Part shown: in pieces, positions 7,272 to 13,468 of the stretch | How the letters are laid out: every line of letters begins with the position of its first letter | Numbering within the stretch: position 1 is the first letter of the stretch | IMG/VR virus record: IMGVR_UViG_3300022907_000072 | Location: 1 to 28,290 of that record | DNA length: 28,290 nucleotides | From: a virus | Direction: 5' to 3' (one strand) | Notes under the pieces: model-generated | What the model saw: only the letters and a program-made list of their open reading frames with translations | Told to the model about the DNA's origin: nothing | The model's database searches: none | Made by a program: the position numbers and the translations under genes

Positions 7272-7754
7272 TTATTTAATCAGCTTACTTTTCAGTTTCT
7301 TGAATATCCTACATTTTAGCAGATAAACCCCTTGGTTGTCAAGATTTAATTCCGCCCCGATTTCAGAAACTTTTTTGCCCGCCATGAATCTGTCGAAGTA
7401 AATTTTTTCTCTTTTTCTTAAATTATTTTGGGCGCAAGAAATGATTTCATTTAAAATGACCGAATCGTCTTCTTTCTCGGGCGCGGGGATAAATTGAGAA
7501 AGGTCGTCTGTTAAGCTTACTGGTTGAAAAACCTTTTTGCTCCTGAGAAAATCTTTTGCCCGCCAGCGAACAAATTGACAAAAATAAGCTTCAACATTTT
7601 GGGCCGAATCAATTTTTTTGGCCGCTAATTTTTTCCAGAAATGAATCGCAGCGTCTTGAGTCAAGTCTTCTGAGTCTTCTTTTGAAAGACCCAAAGAGAG
7701 AGCGACACTTCTCATTTTTGGGATGGATGGGGCGAAAAGTTGTTCAAAGGTCAT
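7272..7754 (-). CDS. ECF-like RNA polymerase sigma factor
   Basis: 160 aa from the ATG at 7754, one base after the thymidylate synthase stop; the frame can be extended to 7787 only from a TTG. The N-terminal part (RSVALSLGLSKEDSEDLTQD, then FWKKL) looks like sigma-70 region 2, with its acidic helix DSEDLTQD in the place where ECF sigma factors have EDLVQE, and AYFCQFVRWRAKDFLR as the core/-10-binding helices. The C-terminal part (RKREKIYFDRFMAGKKVSEI then a helix-turn-helix ending KCRIFKKLKSKL) looks like region 4. The protein would bind host core RNA polymerase and direct it to phage promoters, possibly those of late or structural genes; that target is inferred. It is the only likely transcription regulator in the window. 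Confidence 0.82.
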   Translation of the reverse strand: MTFEQLFAPSIPKMRSVALSLGLSKEDSEDLTQDAAIHFWKKLAAKKIDSAQNVEAYFCQFVRWRAKDFLRSKKVFQPVSLTDDLSQFIPAPEKEDDSVILNEIISCAQNNLRKREKIYFDRFMAGKKVSEIGAELNLDNQGVYLLKCRIFKKLKSKLIK

Positions 7755-7755
7755 A

Positions 7756-8649
7756 TTAAACGGCAACTGGCATACTGATTTTATCAAGGCTATTGTAATT
7801 AATCAACTTTGTTTGATAATGCGACCAATTAAAAATCGAATCAAGCTTTTCTGTCTCAACTTGTGGTAAGCTGTAAGTAGAATGTCTCTCTAAAATTTCA
7901 TCAACGCCGTCCATTTGATTTTCGTAAAAATGAACATTTGATAAGAAACCAGTAAGAACGCCCTCTCTAAATCCATAAATCCGCGCCAAAAGGTGAAGCA
8001 AAAGACCATAAGATGCAATATTTATTCCAAGCCCAAGGGGGGTATCAACGCTACGCTGAAACCAGCAGAGATTTAGTTTGTTATTGATCACTGAAACCTG
8101 CCAGAGAGCATGGCAAGGAGGAAGAGCCATTTGGTCCAAGGCTAAAGGGTTCCATGCGGAACAAATCATTCGCCGATCCTGTGGATTCTCTTTGAGCGTA
8201 TTAACAATGATTTGCAACTGATCAACTCCATTAGGAGAATTACCATGCGAGTCAGTATAAATGCCATCTTTGTCGGGGAAACAAAAATCTCTCCACTGGC
8301 TACCGTAAATTAATCCAAGATCATCTTCTAACAGCATTCTTGCTTTGCTCAATTTATCATTGCCATAAGGAACTTTTTGAGGATTGCACCACTCGTTCCA
8401 AATTTTACATCCACGTTCTTGAAACCATTTCTTAGAGGTGATTCCTTTGATGAAACCCTCAAGTTCAACGGCCATTGTTTTAAATGGCGTTCTCTTGATC
8501 GTAAGTAGTGGAAATCCACTACTCATATCATGAGTAATCATTGCGGATGGAATTATTTTGGCGCGGATTCCTGTTCTATTGTTTTCCCATTCGCCATATT
8601 GATGAATGTCGCGTAGGATTTGTTGGTAAGATGTGTCTAGAGTGCTCAT
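7756..8649 (-). CDS. thyA: Thymidylate synthase (ThyA type)
   Basis: 297 aa, full length. Converts dUMP to dTMP using methylene-tetrahydrofolate. Visible motifs: RTG (25-27) at the phosphate-binding loop, IWNEW (83-87), IYGSQWR (114-120), DRRMICSAWNP (158-168), catalytic Cys179 in PPCH, FQRSVD (197-202), the dUMP-reading Asn210 in NIASY, HFYENQ (240-245) and the C-terminal PVAV. The Asn at position 210 argues for uracil, not cytosine, substrates, so a dCMP hydroxymethylase is unlikely; a dUMP hydroxymethylase cannot be fully excluded. The segment VELEGFIKG replaces the usual ELLWFLxG, a variation I associate with phage-type enzymes. It supplies dTTP for phage replication. Confidence 0.95.
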   Translation of the reverse strand: MSTLDTSYQQILRDIHQYGEWENNRTGIRAKIIPSAMITHDMSSGFPLLTIKRTPFKTMAVELEGFIKGITSKKWFQERGCKIWNEWCNPQKVPYGNDKLSKARMLLEDDLGLIYGSQWRDFCFPDKDGIYTDSHGNSPNGVDQLQIIVNTLKENPQDRRMICSAWNPLALDQMALPPCHALWQVSVINNKLNLCWFQRSVDTPLGLGINIASYGLLLHLLARIYGFREGVLTGFLSNVHFYENQMDGVDEILERHSTYSLPQVETEKLDSIFNWSHYQTKLINYNSLDKISMPVAV

Positions 8650-8916
8650 TTAACAGTCGTTCTTTAGTGAGTTTTTGTAGTCTGTTTGGTCGGATAAATC
8701 ATCGCTGTATTCTACCTTAAATTTAAACCCATCTTCTGCCACTTCTGACAAAATGTTTGGAGCCTCAATGTAAGTTTCATCGCTTTGCCCCAAACATTCG
8801 CCGCTAAACATATCAACTTGCTTAAAAAAGTCAAGCATTAAGTCAAAAACCCTATCCTTTGCTTCTGGCGAATCGTCGAAAGTGATGGTTCTGTCTGTTG
8901 TTGTAATTGTTTGCAT
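8650..8916 (-). CDS. Hypothetical acidic protein, 88 aa
   Basis: Very acidic (many Asp and Glu, ending KNSLKNDC). Starts MQTITTTDRTITFDDSPEAK. Its TAA is followed directly by the ATG of thymidylate synthase (TAAATG), and its own start lies one base after the upstream stop (TAACATG). A DNA-mimic type anti-defence protein is conceivable from the acidity and size, but nothing specific shows it. Confidence 0.7.
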   Translation of the reverse strand: MQTITTTDRTITFDDSPEAKDRVFDLMLDFFKQVDMFSGECLGQSDETYIEAPNILSEVAEDGFKFKVEYSDDLSDQTDYKNSLKNDC

Positions 8917-8917
8917 G

Positions 8918-9208
8918 TTAGTCTGTTAATTCTACAATGTCAATTAGTTTAAAGAGTTCTTCGCCAAATTGTTTTCGGCGGTCATTGTAATTTTCATAAT
9001 CGCGGCCACTATAAACAAAACTACGCTCTTCGCTTGAAAAATGATTTCTTACGGCGGCCTTCGCATGATTCACTGCTTTCCACGATGATTTGCCGCTTCG
9101 CATAATTAGATTCTTATCTTTATAGCGGGCAACAAAAGTTTTGGCGCGTTTTTCTTTTTGTTTGGACACCATTTCGTCCAAGATTTGGGGGAGGTCGGTT
9201 AGTTGCAT
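8918..9208 (-). CDS. Hypothetical protein, 96 aa
   Basis: I take the ATG at 9208 (MQLTDLPQILDEMVSKQKEK), just after the stop of the upstream gene; an ATG at 9250 would overlap that gene by 38 bases. The protein is strongly basic in the middle (ARYKDKNLIMRSGKSSWKAV) and could bind nucleic acid. No family recognised. Confidence 0.72.
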   Translation of the reverse strand: MQLTDLPQILDEMVSKQKEKRAKTFVARYKDKNLIMRSGKSSWKAVNHAKAAVRNHFSSEERSFVYSGRDYENYNDRRKQFGEELFKLIDIVELTD

Positions 9209-9212
9209 ATTG

Positions 9213-9386
9213 TTAAGCTGGAACCCCTTCTTTCCATGCAAATTGATCATATAATGCGGCGTATTCTGATTCGCCCAAGATAATTTTTAGGGCCGCGCCA
9301 AGATAATATTGTTTATGATGTGCTCCATCAAAAGTTAGGCCATCTAATAAAACTTCAATGAGTTTGTCTTGTTTTTGTTGATTCAT
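9213..9386 (-). CDS. Conserved small phage protein, 57 aa
   Basis: Translated by hand: MNQQKQDKLIEVLLDGLTF, then DGAHHKQYYLGAALKII, ending WKEGVPA. The motif FDGAHHKQWYL followed by an acidic Trp-containing tail is one I recall from many small phage proteins; its function is unknown. It begins five bases after the end of the split lipoprotein frame. Confidence 0.75.
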   Translation of the reverse strand: MNQQKQDKLIEVLLDGLTFDGAHHKQYYLGAALKIILGESEYAALYDQFAWKEGVPA

Positions 9387-9391
9387 GGTTT

Positions 9392-9608
9392 TTAAAAATT
9401 TGACAGTTTAGCTTCTAAGTCTTCTACCTTCTTGGCGGGATACCACCTTTCAATAGAATCAGAACTTGTATATACGCCTTCCGTGGTCTGGACCTCGGTT
9501 AGCGGGGGGAAGCAACAAAAGCGCTGGTTGATAAATTCTTTGATCAACTTTTGACTGGCAACTGGTTAGCAGGAGGGTTGTTAGTAGGACGTATTTGCTC
9601 ATGAGCAT
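9392..9608 (-). pseudogene. Small lipoprotein gene split by a frameshift at a G6 run
   Basis: The ATG at 9608 (TAATG overlap with the preceding stop; a second ATG at 9602) opens a frame reading MLMSKYVLLTTLLLTSCQSK: a short signal peptide with a lipobox ending in Cys. That frame stops at 9459 (49 aa). At the run of six G on the plus strand (9504-9509) the adjacent frame continues sensibly as LTEVQTTEGVYTSSDSIERW and so on to a stop at 9392, and its codons fit the phage. Removing one base of the run gives a continuous lipoprotein of about 71 aa. The downstream motif (VQTxxGVYT..., then Trp) resembles small phage lipoproteins I remember. It may be a real mutation, a programmed +1 shift on CCC-C, or a homopolymer sequencing error. 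An outer-membrane spanin-like role is possible. Confidence 0.6.
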
Positions 9609-9856
9609 TAGGATCGGTAAACGAGTAGGTGTGTTGCTTTCTTCGGAATCTTTGACAAGTCAATTAGCCAGCCGCCGTATTCTTCTTCGGTTTCTTCAAT
9701 ACAGGATTCTTCGCCGTCAACTGGTTTTCCTGGTCGCAAATCAAGCGGCCCATATTCATCCTCCCACTCCTCCATCTCTTCTGGAGAACCGTTTTTGGCC
9801 GTGAGATATTCTGGGTCTTTTTGGTCTAGGAATTTGAATTGTGTGTAAAGTCCCAT
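9608..9856 (-). CDS. Hypothetical acidic protein, 82 aa
   Basis: Acidic protein with EEMEEWEDEYGPLDL and EESCIEETEEEYGG, closing with IPKKATHLLVYRS. The C-terminal pattern (a Gly-Gly-Trp strand, a Lys-rich turn, a beta strand ending the protein) looks like a small folded domain. No family recognised. Its stop overlaps the first ATG of the lipoprotein gene. Confidence 0.72.
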   Translation of the reverse strand: MGLYTQFKFLDQKDPEYLTAKNGSPEEMEEWEDEYGPLDLRPGKPVDGEESCIEETEEEYGGWLIDLSKIPKKATHLLVYRS

Positions 9857-9860
9857 GTTT

Positions 9861-10067
9861 TTAATGTTGTTCTGTGATGATTCCGATTACTTTAGGTTCG
9901 CCAACTATTGTGAATTTTTGCTTGGATAACTGGCAAGCATGTTTGATTTGGTTGATGGCGCTTTCTCCTGCTTGTTTATAGAGTTGACTGATTGAACAAT
10001 CGCCGCCCCATGCAGATGCTTCTACTTCGATTGTCGCTTGAACGCGGGCTTTTGCTTGAACTTTCAT
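9861..10067 (-). CDS. Conserved small phage protein, 68 aa
   Basis: Starts MKVQAKARVQATIEVEASAWGGD and continues with a helix (KQAGESAINQIKHA) and a final strand (FTIVGEPKVIGIITE). This beta-alpha-beta layout with a WGxD turn is one I recall in many phage genomes, without a known function. It starts 13 bases after the upstream gene. Confidence 0.75.
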   Translation of the reverse strand: MKVQAKARVQATIEVEASAWGGDCSISQLYKQAGESAINQIKHACQLSKQKFTIVGEPKVIGIITEQH

Positions 10068-10079
10068 GGTTTTACTATA

Positions 10080-10445
10080 TCAGCTTTCTTTCGACCCGTC
10101 AATTACTTTTTGATCTTCTAGGAACAATTTCTTTTTCTTCTGTTCTTCCAAGATTTCGTCCATGATTTTATCGGCGCGTTGTTGGTCGGCTGTGTTGGTT
10201 GATTTGCGGAGTTTTTCGCGCTGTTGGTCCAATTTGTCAAGGCGCTCGTCAAATTTTTCCAAAATGTCATAGGTTGACGTTTTGATTTTGAGGCGCAAAA
10301 ATTGAACAGCGAGTTGTAGGAGTAAGTTGATGGTTGTTAGGAGGATCATAATTATCCAAATAGTTGCCCCGAAAGTGTTTTGTGATAGCCTGCATGACCT
10401 TTTTCCAAGCAGCAAAATTAAAGGTCCATCCATTCTACGCAGCAT
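10080..10445 (-). CDS. Membrane-anchored coiled-coil protein (possible i-spanin)
   Basis: 121 aa from the ATG at 10445, or 117 aa from the ATG at 10433. A basic N-terminus is followed by one long hydrophobic segment (about residues 26-50, ATIWIIMILLTTINLLLQL), then a highly charged coiled-coil region (FDERLDKLDQQREKLRK and EILEEQKKKKLFLEDQK). N-terminal anchor plus long coiled coil is the layout of inner-membrane spanins, and a lipoprotein gene lies about 0.5 kb downstream, but the pair is not nested as usual, so this is a weak functional guess. Confidence 0.65.
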   Translation of the reverse strand: MLRRMDGPLILLLGKRSCRLSQNTFGATIWIIMILLTTINLLLQLAVQFLRLKIKTSTYDILEKFDERLDKLDQQREKLRKSTNTADQQRADKIMDEILEEQKKKKLFLEDQKVIDGSKES

Positions 10446-10597
10446 TCAGTCTTTGGGTTGGTTGCGGGATTAGATTTATTGATAGCCGCTTTCAAATCTA
10501 CAATTTCTAGAAGCGCCGCATGATGTTCGTCCACTAATTTCCAGTATAGGGATTGCCAGTCAGTGTTTTCTGGGATATTGTGTAGGTCTAGGTACAT
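10418..10597 (-). CDS. Small hypothetical protein, 59 aa
   Basis: Hand-translated: MYLDLHNIPENTDWQSLYWK, then a helix (DEHHAALLEIVDLKAAINK) and a Cys-Cys tail (TECCVEWMDL). Overlaps the start of the membrane-coiled-coil gene by 28 bases if that gene begins at 10445. No family recognised; supported mainly by position, sensible codons and tight packing. Confidence 0.6.
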   Translation of the reverse strand: MYLDLHNIPENTDWQSLYWKLVDEHHAALLEIVDLKAAINKSNPATNPKTECCVEWMDL

Positions 10598-10600
10598 GAG

Positions 10601-10750
10601 TTATAGTTTCTTACGTTGGAATTGAGACGGCAATGCCCATTTGCACTTTATGCATACGCTTAAATTTGAATCGCCGCAATCCCATTTAACATAACTATCG
10701 TAGCGAATGCAATCAGTTTTTCTGCATTGTTTTCCAGTTGGGTATTTCAT
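10601..10750 (-). CDS. Small Cys-rich (zinc-binding-like) protein, 49 aa
   Basis: Hand-translated: MKYPTGKQCRKTDCIRYDSY... with Cys at 9, 14, 25, 33 and 36. The CxxC at 33-36 with the earlier pair could hold one zinc ion. Strongly basic end (QFQRKKL). Its ATG overlaps the upstream stop by four bases (ATGA), which supports it as a real gene. Function unknown. Confidence 0.65.
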   Translation of the reverse strand: MKYPTGKQCRKTDCIRYDSYVKWDCGDSNLSVCIKCKWALPSQFQRKKL

Positions 10751-10983
10751 AATTTAATTGAGTCGTTCCAGTTACTAAGGGTGTCGAGGTAGTAGTCGTC
10801 TTTTGGACCTGGGCCGATAGAAATTAATTCATCCGCCGCTTCCTTGAGGGCATTTGCGGCTAATTGTCCAGCTTTCATGACCGCAAGAAATTTTCTCAAT
10901 TCTGACCGAGAGTAGTAATTAGGAATTCCGCCGTATTCAGCAGCTTGGGAAATATCGGATTCGAGTTTTTGGATTAGGTTCAT
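10747..10983 (-). CDS. Hypothetical helical protein, 78 aa
   Basis: Alpha-helical protein (MNLIQKLESDISQAAEYGG, ALKEAADELISIGPGPKDD). Similar short helical proteins ending in a GPxxD loop are frequent in phages, but I do not know a function. Four-base overlaps on both sides. Confidence 0.72.
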   Translation of the reverse strand: MNLIQKLESDISQAAEYGGIPNYYSRSELRKFLAVMKAGQLAANALKEAADELISIGPGPKDDYYLDTLSNWNDSIKL

Positions 10984-11888
10984 GGTGCGACAACTCCTCT
11001 ACCTTTGCAATGCGGACAATCTTGCACTGGTTCGTTGATTTTTTCAATAAGTTCTGCCAAGTAGTTATTGATATTGTTCTCCAAGTCTTCGTAGTTCGCG
11101 CCTTCAAATTTTGGAGCTAACTGAGAGTTTTGGTATTCTCGGTTGTTTTTTTCGTTTGGAGTTAAGTTATAAACTTCAATGCTGCGGTTAACTCGGTAGT
11201 CATCGACATACTTTGGCCGCTTAGCGAAAATGTTTAAGCACTTTCGATATTTTTCTTTTTCGTGTAGAGGGATCTTTTTAGAAACTACAAAATGAAAATT
11301 ATAATCAGAACTCACATAAGCAACCCGTGGATTAATATTTAACTTTACAAAGTCTCTGATGCGGCAATAACTTTCTTCCGAAGATAAGAAGCAATGCTCA
11401 TCTTGCAAAAGTTCTGGCAACTTAATGATTTCGTCAACTAAGAGATGTTGAACATTTTTTGGGGCCGCGAGGAATTTCCAGCTTGAGCCTTTGTGAGCAA
11501 TTGTTTCAATCTCAAATTCTACGTTTTCAAAGTATGGCTCCTTTTGTTCGTAAACTGGATCATATAAGCCTTTGATTTCGGCATTGTTGTATTCTTCTTC
11601 ATCGCCGTCCCAATTGAAGAAGTATTCTGGAAGGCGTTCTGGAAGTTTTTCTGTTGCAACGAATCCTTCTTTGAGCTTATAAAAAGAAATAATTTTGGGC
11701 GGCGCAATTAATTTCTCCACTTTCTTTGGAAGATTTGGCAATTCGTACCAGCCCTTCTTTAAAGTTGGTAGTGCATTTCTTCCGTCAAAAAGAAAATCTT
11801 TATCTAGGGCTACTGCGCACCAATCCTTATTAAGGGAGTCTGCGATAAAAACTTTTTCGGGTAGGATGATTGCTTTGTATTTAGTCAT
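10980..11888 (-). CDS. Conserved hypothetical phage protein with C-terminal CxxCxGxG
   Basis: 302 aa from the ATG at 11888 (MTKYKAIILPEKVF); the frame can be extended to 11915 only from a TTG. The middle holds FHFVVSKKIPLHEKEKYR and NRSIEVYNLTP; the protein ends CPHCKGRGVVAP, a half zinc-binding knuckle like that in DnaJ cysteine-rich repeats. I recall phage proteins of about 300 aa with the same order of segments and a similar final CxHCxGxG; their role is unknown. With only one CxxC, zinc binding would need dimerisation or another partner. Confidence 0.8.
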   Translation of the reverse strand: MTKYKAIILPEKVFIADSLNKDWCAVALDKDFLFDGRNALPTLKKGWYELPNLPKKVEKLIAPPKIISFYKLKEGFVATEKLPERLPEYFFNWDGDEEEYNNAEIKGLYDPVYEQKEPYFENVEFEIETIAHKGSSWKFLAAPKNVQHLLVDEIIKLPELLQDEHCFLSSEESYCRIRDFVKLNINPRVAYVSSDYNFHFVVSKKIPLHEKEKYRKCLNIFAKRPKYVDDYRVNRSIEVYNLTPNEKNNREYQNSQLAPKFEGANYEDLENNINNYLAELIEKINEPVQDCPHCKGRGVVAP

Positions 11889-11918
11889 GTGTGAATATAG
11901 TGGATAGCCTGCCAACTG

Positions 11919-12119
11919 TCAAACTGAATATTCAATTGTTGCCGTTAAATTTAAACGCGCGTTTTTGTCGCAACTCTTAAAGTAATCAATGATTCGCTTA
12001 ATGCTGTTAGCGGTTTTTTCCCCGCCATGCTCAAAACGAACCCAGAATTCGTTATGGTCGTATTCGGCAACTACATCTTCTCCGTCGAGAACGAATTCGA
12101 TGTGTGTCCATGTACTCAT
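11919..12119 (-). CDS. Conserved small phage protein (MSTWTH type), 66 aa
   Basis: Start chosen at the ATG at 12119 (MSTWTHIEFVLDGED); an upstream in-frame ATG at 12170 lies inside the tRNA-like RNA and is unlikely. The N-terminal MSTWTHxxxxI strand and the ferredoxin-like pattern of strands match a small phage protein type I remember. It lies just downstream of the RNA region. Function unknown. Confidence 0.72.
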   Translation of the reverse strand: MSTWTHIEFVLDGEDVVAEYDHNEFWVRFEHGGEKTANSIKRIIDYFKSCDKNARLNLTATIEYSV

Positions 12120-12143
12120 ATTGTCGGCGAATTGGTGGTTGTT

Positions 12144-12241
12144 GAGATACGGGGAGAATCGAACTCCCATCTAGCATTTGCATACCTACTCCACCTTTCG
12201 GCGTCTCGGATTTCTATGTTCTACCATTGAACTACGTTCTC
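12144..12241 (-). ncRNA. tRNA-like RNA A (long non-standard anticodon region)
   Basis: Minus-strand RNA with three tRNA hallmarks. The T arm is GGGAG-TTCGATT-CTCCC (12168-12152). The D arm is GTTC-AATGGTA-GAAC (12232-12218). The acceptor is GAGAACG (12241-12235) pairing with CGTaTCTC (12151-12144) with one bulged A. Between the D arm and T arm are 49 bases where a class I tRNA has about 23, and I find no 5-bp stem with a 7-base loop there. Instead a CGCC-GAAA-GGTG hairpin is present. A sequence ATGCAAA resembles a Cys (GCA) loop but its flanks pair at only three positions. Either a decayed tRNA or a tRNA-shaped RNA with another job. Confidence 0.5.
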
Positions 12242-12248
12242 AAATTGT

Positions 12249-12334
12249 TGGCGAGCACAGAAGGGGTTGAACCTTCACTTGTAGAGGCTATTTCTAGCCC
12301 GACATACCATTCCGCCTTTATCTACCATGTGCTC
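12249..12334 (-). ncRNA. tRNA-like RNA B with encoded CCA and tetraloop in place of anticodon loop
   Basis: Minus-strand RNA. The acceptor GAGCACA (12334-12328) pairs perfectly with TGTGCTC (12259-12253), followed by G and an encoded CCA (12251-12249). The T arm is GAAGG-TTCAACC-CCTTC (12276-12260). Inside, GTAGA (12325-12321) pairs with TCTAC (12285-12281). They enclose a D-arm-like GGC-GGAATGGTAT-GTC and a perfect 5-bp hairpin GGCTA-GAAA-TAGCC (12299-12286) with a GNRA tetraloop. No U33-type 7-base anticodon loop can be drawn. It is separated from RNA A by only seven bases, as in tRNA arrays. It could be charged or processed like a tRNA at the CCA end but could not decode. Confidence 0.55.
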
Positions 12335-12344
12335 GTTAAAAATT

Positions 12345-12556
12345 TGGCGGTCTATTTTGCCCCTATCGAAGTCGAGAATCGCTTCATTGAATCGGGGATT
12401 GACTCGCAATCTCGAAATTTAATTCGCCGCTCTAAAGTTCTCCGCAAGGAGTGGATGTTACGCTACTTTAGACTTTCTGTATCTATCGGCCACTCTTTTC
12501 CCCGAACGAACGGGTCAGGGCATCCTTCCAGATCGGCCAGCGGAGGCACGGCGAAA
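12345..12556 (-). ncRNA. Structured non-coding region upstream of the tRNA-like RNAs
   Basis: No plausible gene; several strong inverted repeats. A 7-bp helix TTCGCCG/CGGCGAA (12423-12429 with 12549-12555) closes a domain of about 133 bases. This domain contains TCTAAAGT/ACTTTAGA (12431-12438 with 12465-12472) around CTCC/GGAG (12440-12443 with 12448-12451), and CCCG/CGGG near 12500-12513. A second part has TCGAGA/TCTCGA (12372-12377 with 12410-12415), competing with CCCC/GGGG (12360-12363 with 12394-12397). The strand is inferred from the neighbours. It may be one or two further RNAs, or the structured leader of the tRNA-like pair. Confidence 0.42.
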
Positions 12557-12561
12557 ATTGT

Positions 12562-12756
12562 TCACACAAAGGAACTAACAGTCCTTCGATATTGACCTTT
12601 ACTCATAATACCATCGTATCGGCGGTTGTTTTTCTTTTGGTCAATGAGCGTTTCGGCGATTGCGGCATCACTTGTTGCGCCGCGATCACACATTTGTTTG
12701 CGGGCGTTTGCGAGGCGGGTTTCTTGGTAGGACCAGTTGTTGAGGAGGGATTTCAT
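12562..12756 (-). CDS. Small hypothetical protein, 64 aa
   Basis: Basic, hydrophilic protein: MKSLLNNWSYQETRLANAR, then a Cys and GATSDAAIAETLI, ending RRTVSSFV. Last gene before the RNA region. No family recognised; the amino-acid composition is protein-like and the gene fits the tight packing of the block. Confidence 0.65.
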   Translation of the reverse strand: MKSLLNNWSYQETRLANARKQMCDRGATSDAAIAETLIDQKKNNRRYDGIMSKGQYRRTVSSFV

Positions 12757-12774
12757 ATTGTTTTAGGGGTTGGA

Positions 12775-12969
12775 TTAATTTTCGTCGTCTTTTTCTTGTT
12801 CTGGTTTAAAATCTCCATCTGCGTCGCAGTGGGGAGGTGGCCAGCCATGTTTTCGGATATTAATTACTCTCATTAAACGATTCCACGCCTTAAATGACAT
12901 ATTGGTTGTCATCCAAAAGAGAAAAAAGGTCAACAACGGGCTTTCGGCCATGAATTGGAAAATGTTCAT
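12775..12969 (-). CDS. Small membrane protein with HGWPPPHCDADGD motif, 64 aa
   Basis: A hydrophobic N-terminal segment (SPLLTFFLFWMTTNMSF, about residues 10-26) is followed by a basic stretch (RLMRVINIRKHG) and the motif HGWPPPHCDADGDF, with an acidic tail. The combination of one N-terminal membrane helix and an RGWPPxHxDADGD-like cytoplasmic tail is one I recall from many small phage proteins; function unknown. Confidence 0.75.
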   Translation of the reverse strand: MNIFQFMAESPLLTFFLFWMTTNMSFKAWNRLMRVINIRKHGWPPPHCDADGDFKPEQEKDDEN

Positions 12970-12977
12970 GTTTTATA

Positions 12978-13148
12978 CTACAGTGGAATCTCGTCAATGT
13001 CAAGCAAAAACTTTTGCCCGTCTGTTTCTTTTACTACAGACCCGCCAATTAAATCTGCCGCTTGTTTTGCAAGATTTTCAGCGTTTGGAATTGACCCATC
13101 GTATGTGGCCGTCCAAATAGTTTCAAGGTAAACGTGGAATTTAGTCAT
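12978..13148 (-). CDS. Small hypothetical protein, 56 aa
   Basis: Hand-translated: MTKFHVYLETIWTATYDGS, then a helix (NAENLAKQAADLIGG) and a strand (QKFLLDIDEIPL). A compact beta-alpha-beta fold is likely. Its start overlaps the end of the upstream membrane protein gene by eight bases. No family recognised. Confidence 0.65.
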   Translation of the reverse strand: MTKFHVYLETIWTATYDGSIPNAENLAKQAADLIGGSVVKETDGQKFLLDIDEIPL

Positions 13149-13464
13149 TTGGCCAAATGAAAGGGTTACGGATTGATGGGAGCTTATTTTTGAACCAATT
13201 TAAGGTCGAAACTTTGCCAAAATCGAAATATCCACCAATGCACGCCCAAATAAAACCAATCATCATAATTGGACCTAAAATAGCCGCCACATAATTCATC
13301 CATGGCTCCGCCCCCTCTGAAGCGAGAAAATCTCCAACTTTTAAGATAATGATTCCAGAAGCGGCCCAAACAATCGGCAAAACCATCCACCCTAACAGCC
13401 AGAGGGAAAAATTAACCGCCAAACAAGTTGCGGCGCTAACTAGGATTGTGTTTTTTGTTGTCAT
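13141..13464 (-). CDS. Predicted membrane protein, 107 aa (holin candidate)
   Basis: Three hydrophobic segments, about residues 6-24, 27-42 and 57-79, with a basic C-terminus (WFKNKLPSIRNPF). Size, number of spans and position one gene away from the amidase fit a class I holin, but there is no sequence motif to prove it. Other membrane roles remain possible. Confidence 0.72.
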   Translation of the reverse strand: MTTKNTILVSAATCLAVNFSLWLLGWMVLPIVWAASGIIILKVGDFLASEGAEPWMNYVAAILGPIMMIGFIWACIGGYFDFGKVSTLNWFKNKLPSIRNPFIWPND

Positions 13465-13468
13465 GTGT

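Noticed and set aside
7754-7787. Longer start of the sigma factor
   Set aside because: It would start at TTG within the thymidylate synthase gene, whereas an ATG lies one base after that gene's stop.
12144-12241. Small intron in tRNA-like RNA A
   Set aside because: Removing 26 bases at the usual 37/38 position leaves no complementary anticodon stem, so splicing would not restore a tRNA.
12144-12334. Annotating the two RNAs as ordinary tRNAs (for example Cys from ATGCAAA or Asp from ATGTCGG)
   Set aside because: The flanking bases form only three or four partly wobble pairs and the remaining spacing does not fit a cloverleaf, so no anticodon can be assigned.
12227-12595. Plus-strand frame of 122 codons in the RNA region
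   Set aside because: It runs antisense through the tRNA-like RNAs and gives the kind of peptide (TEGVEPS...) that antisense tRNA sequences typically yield; no start site or coupling supports it.
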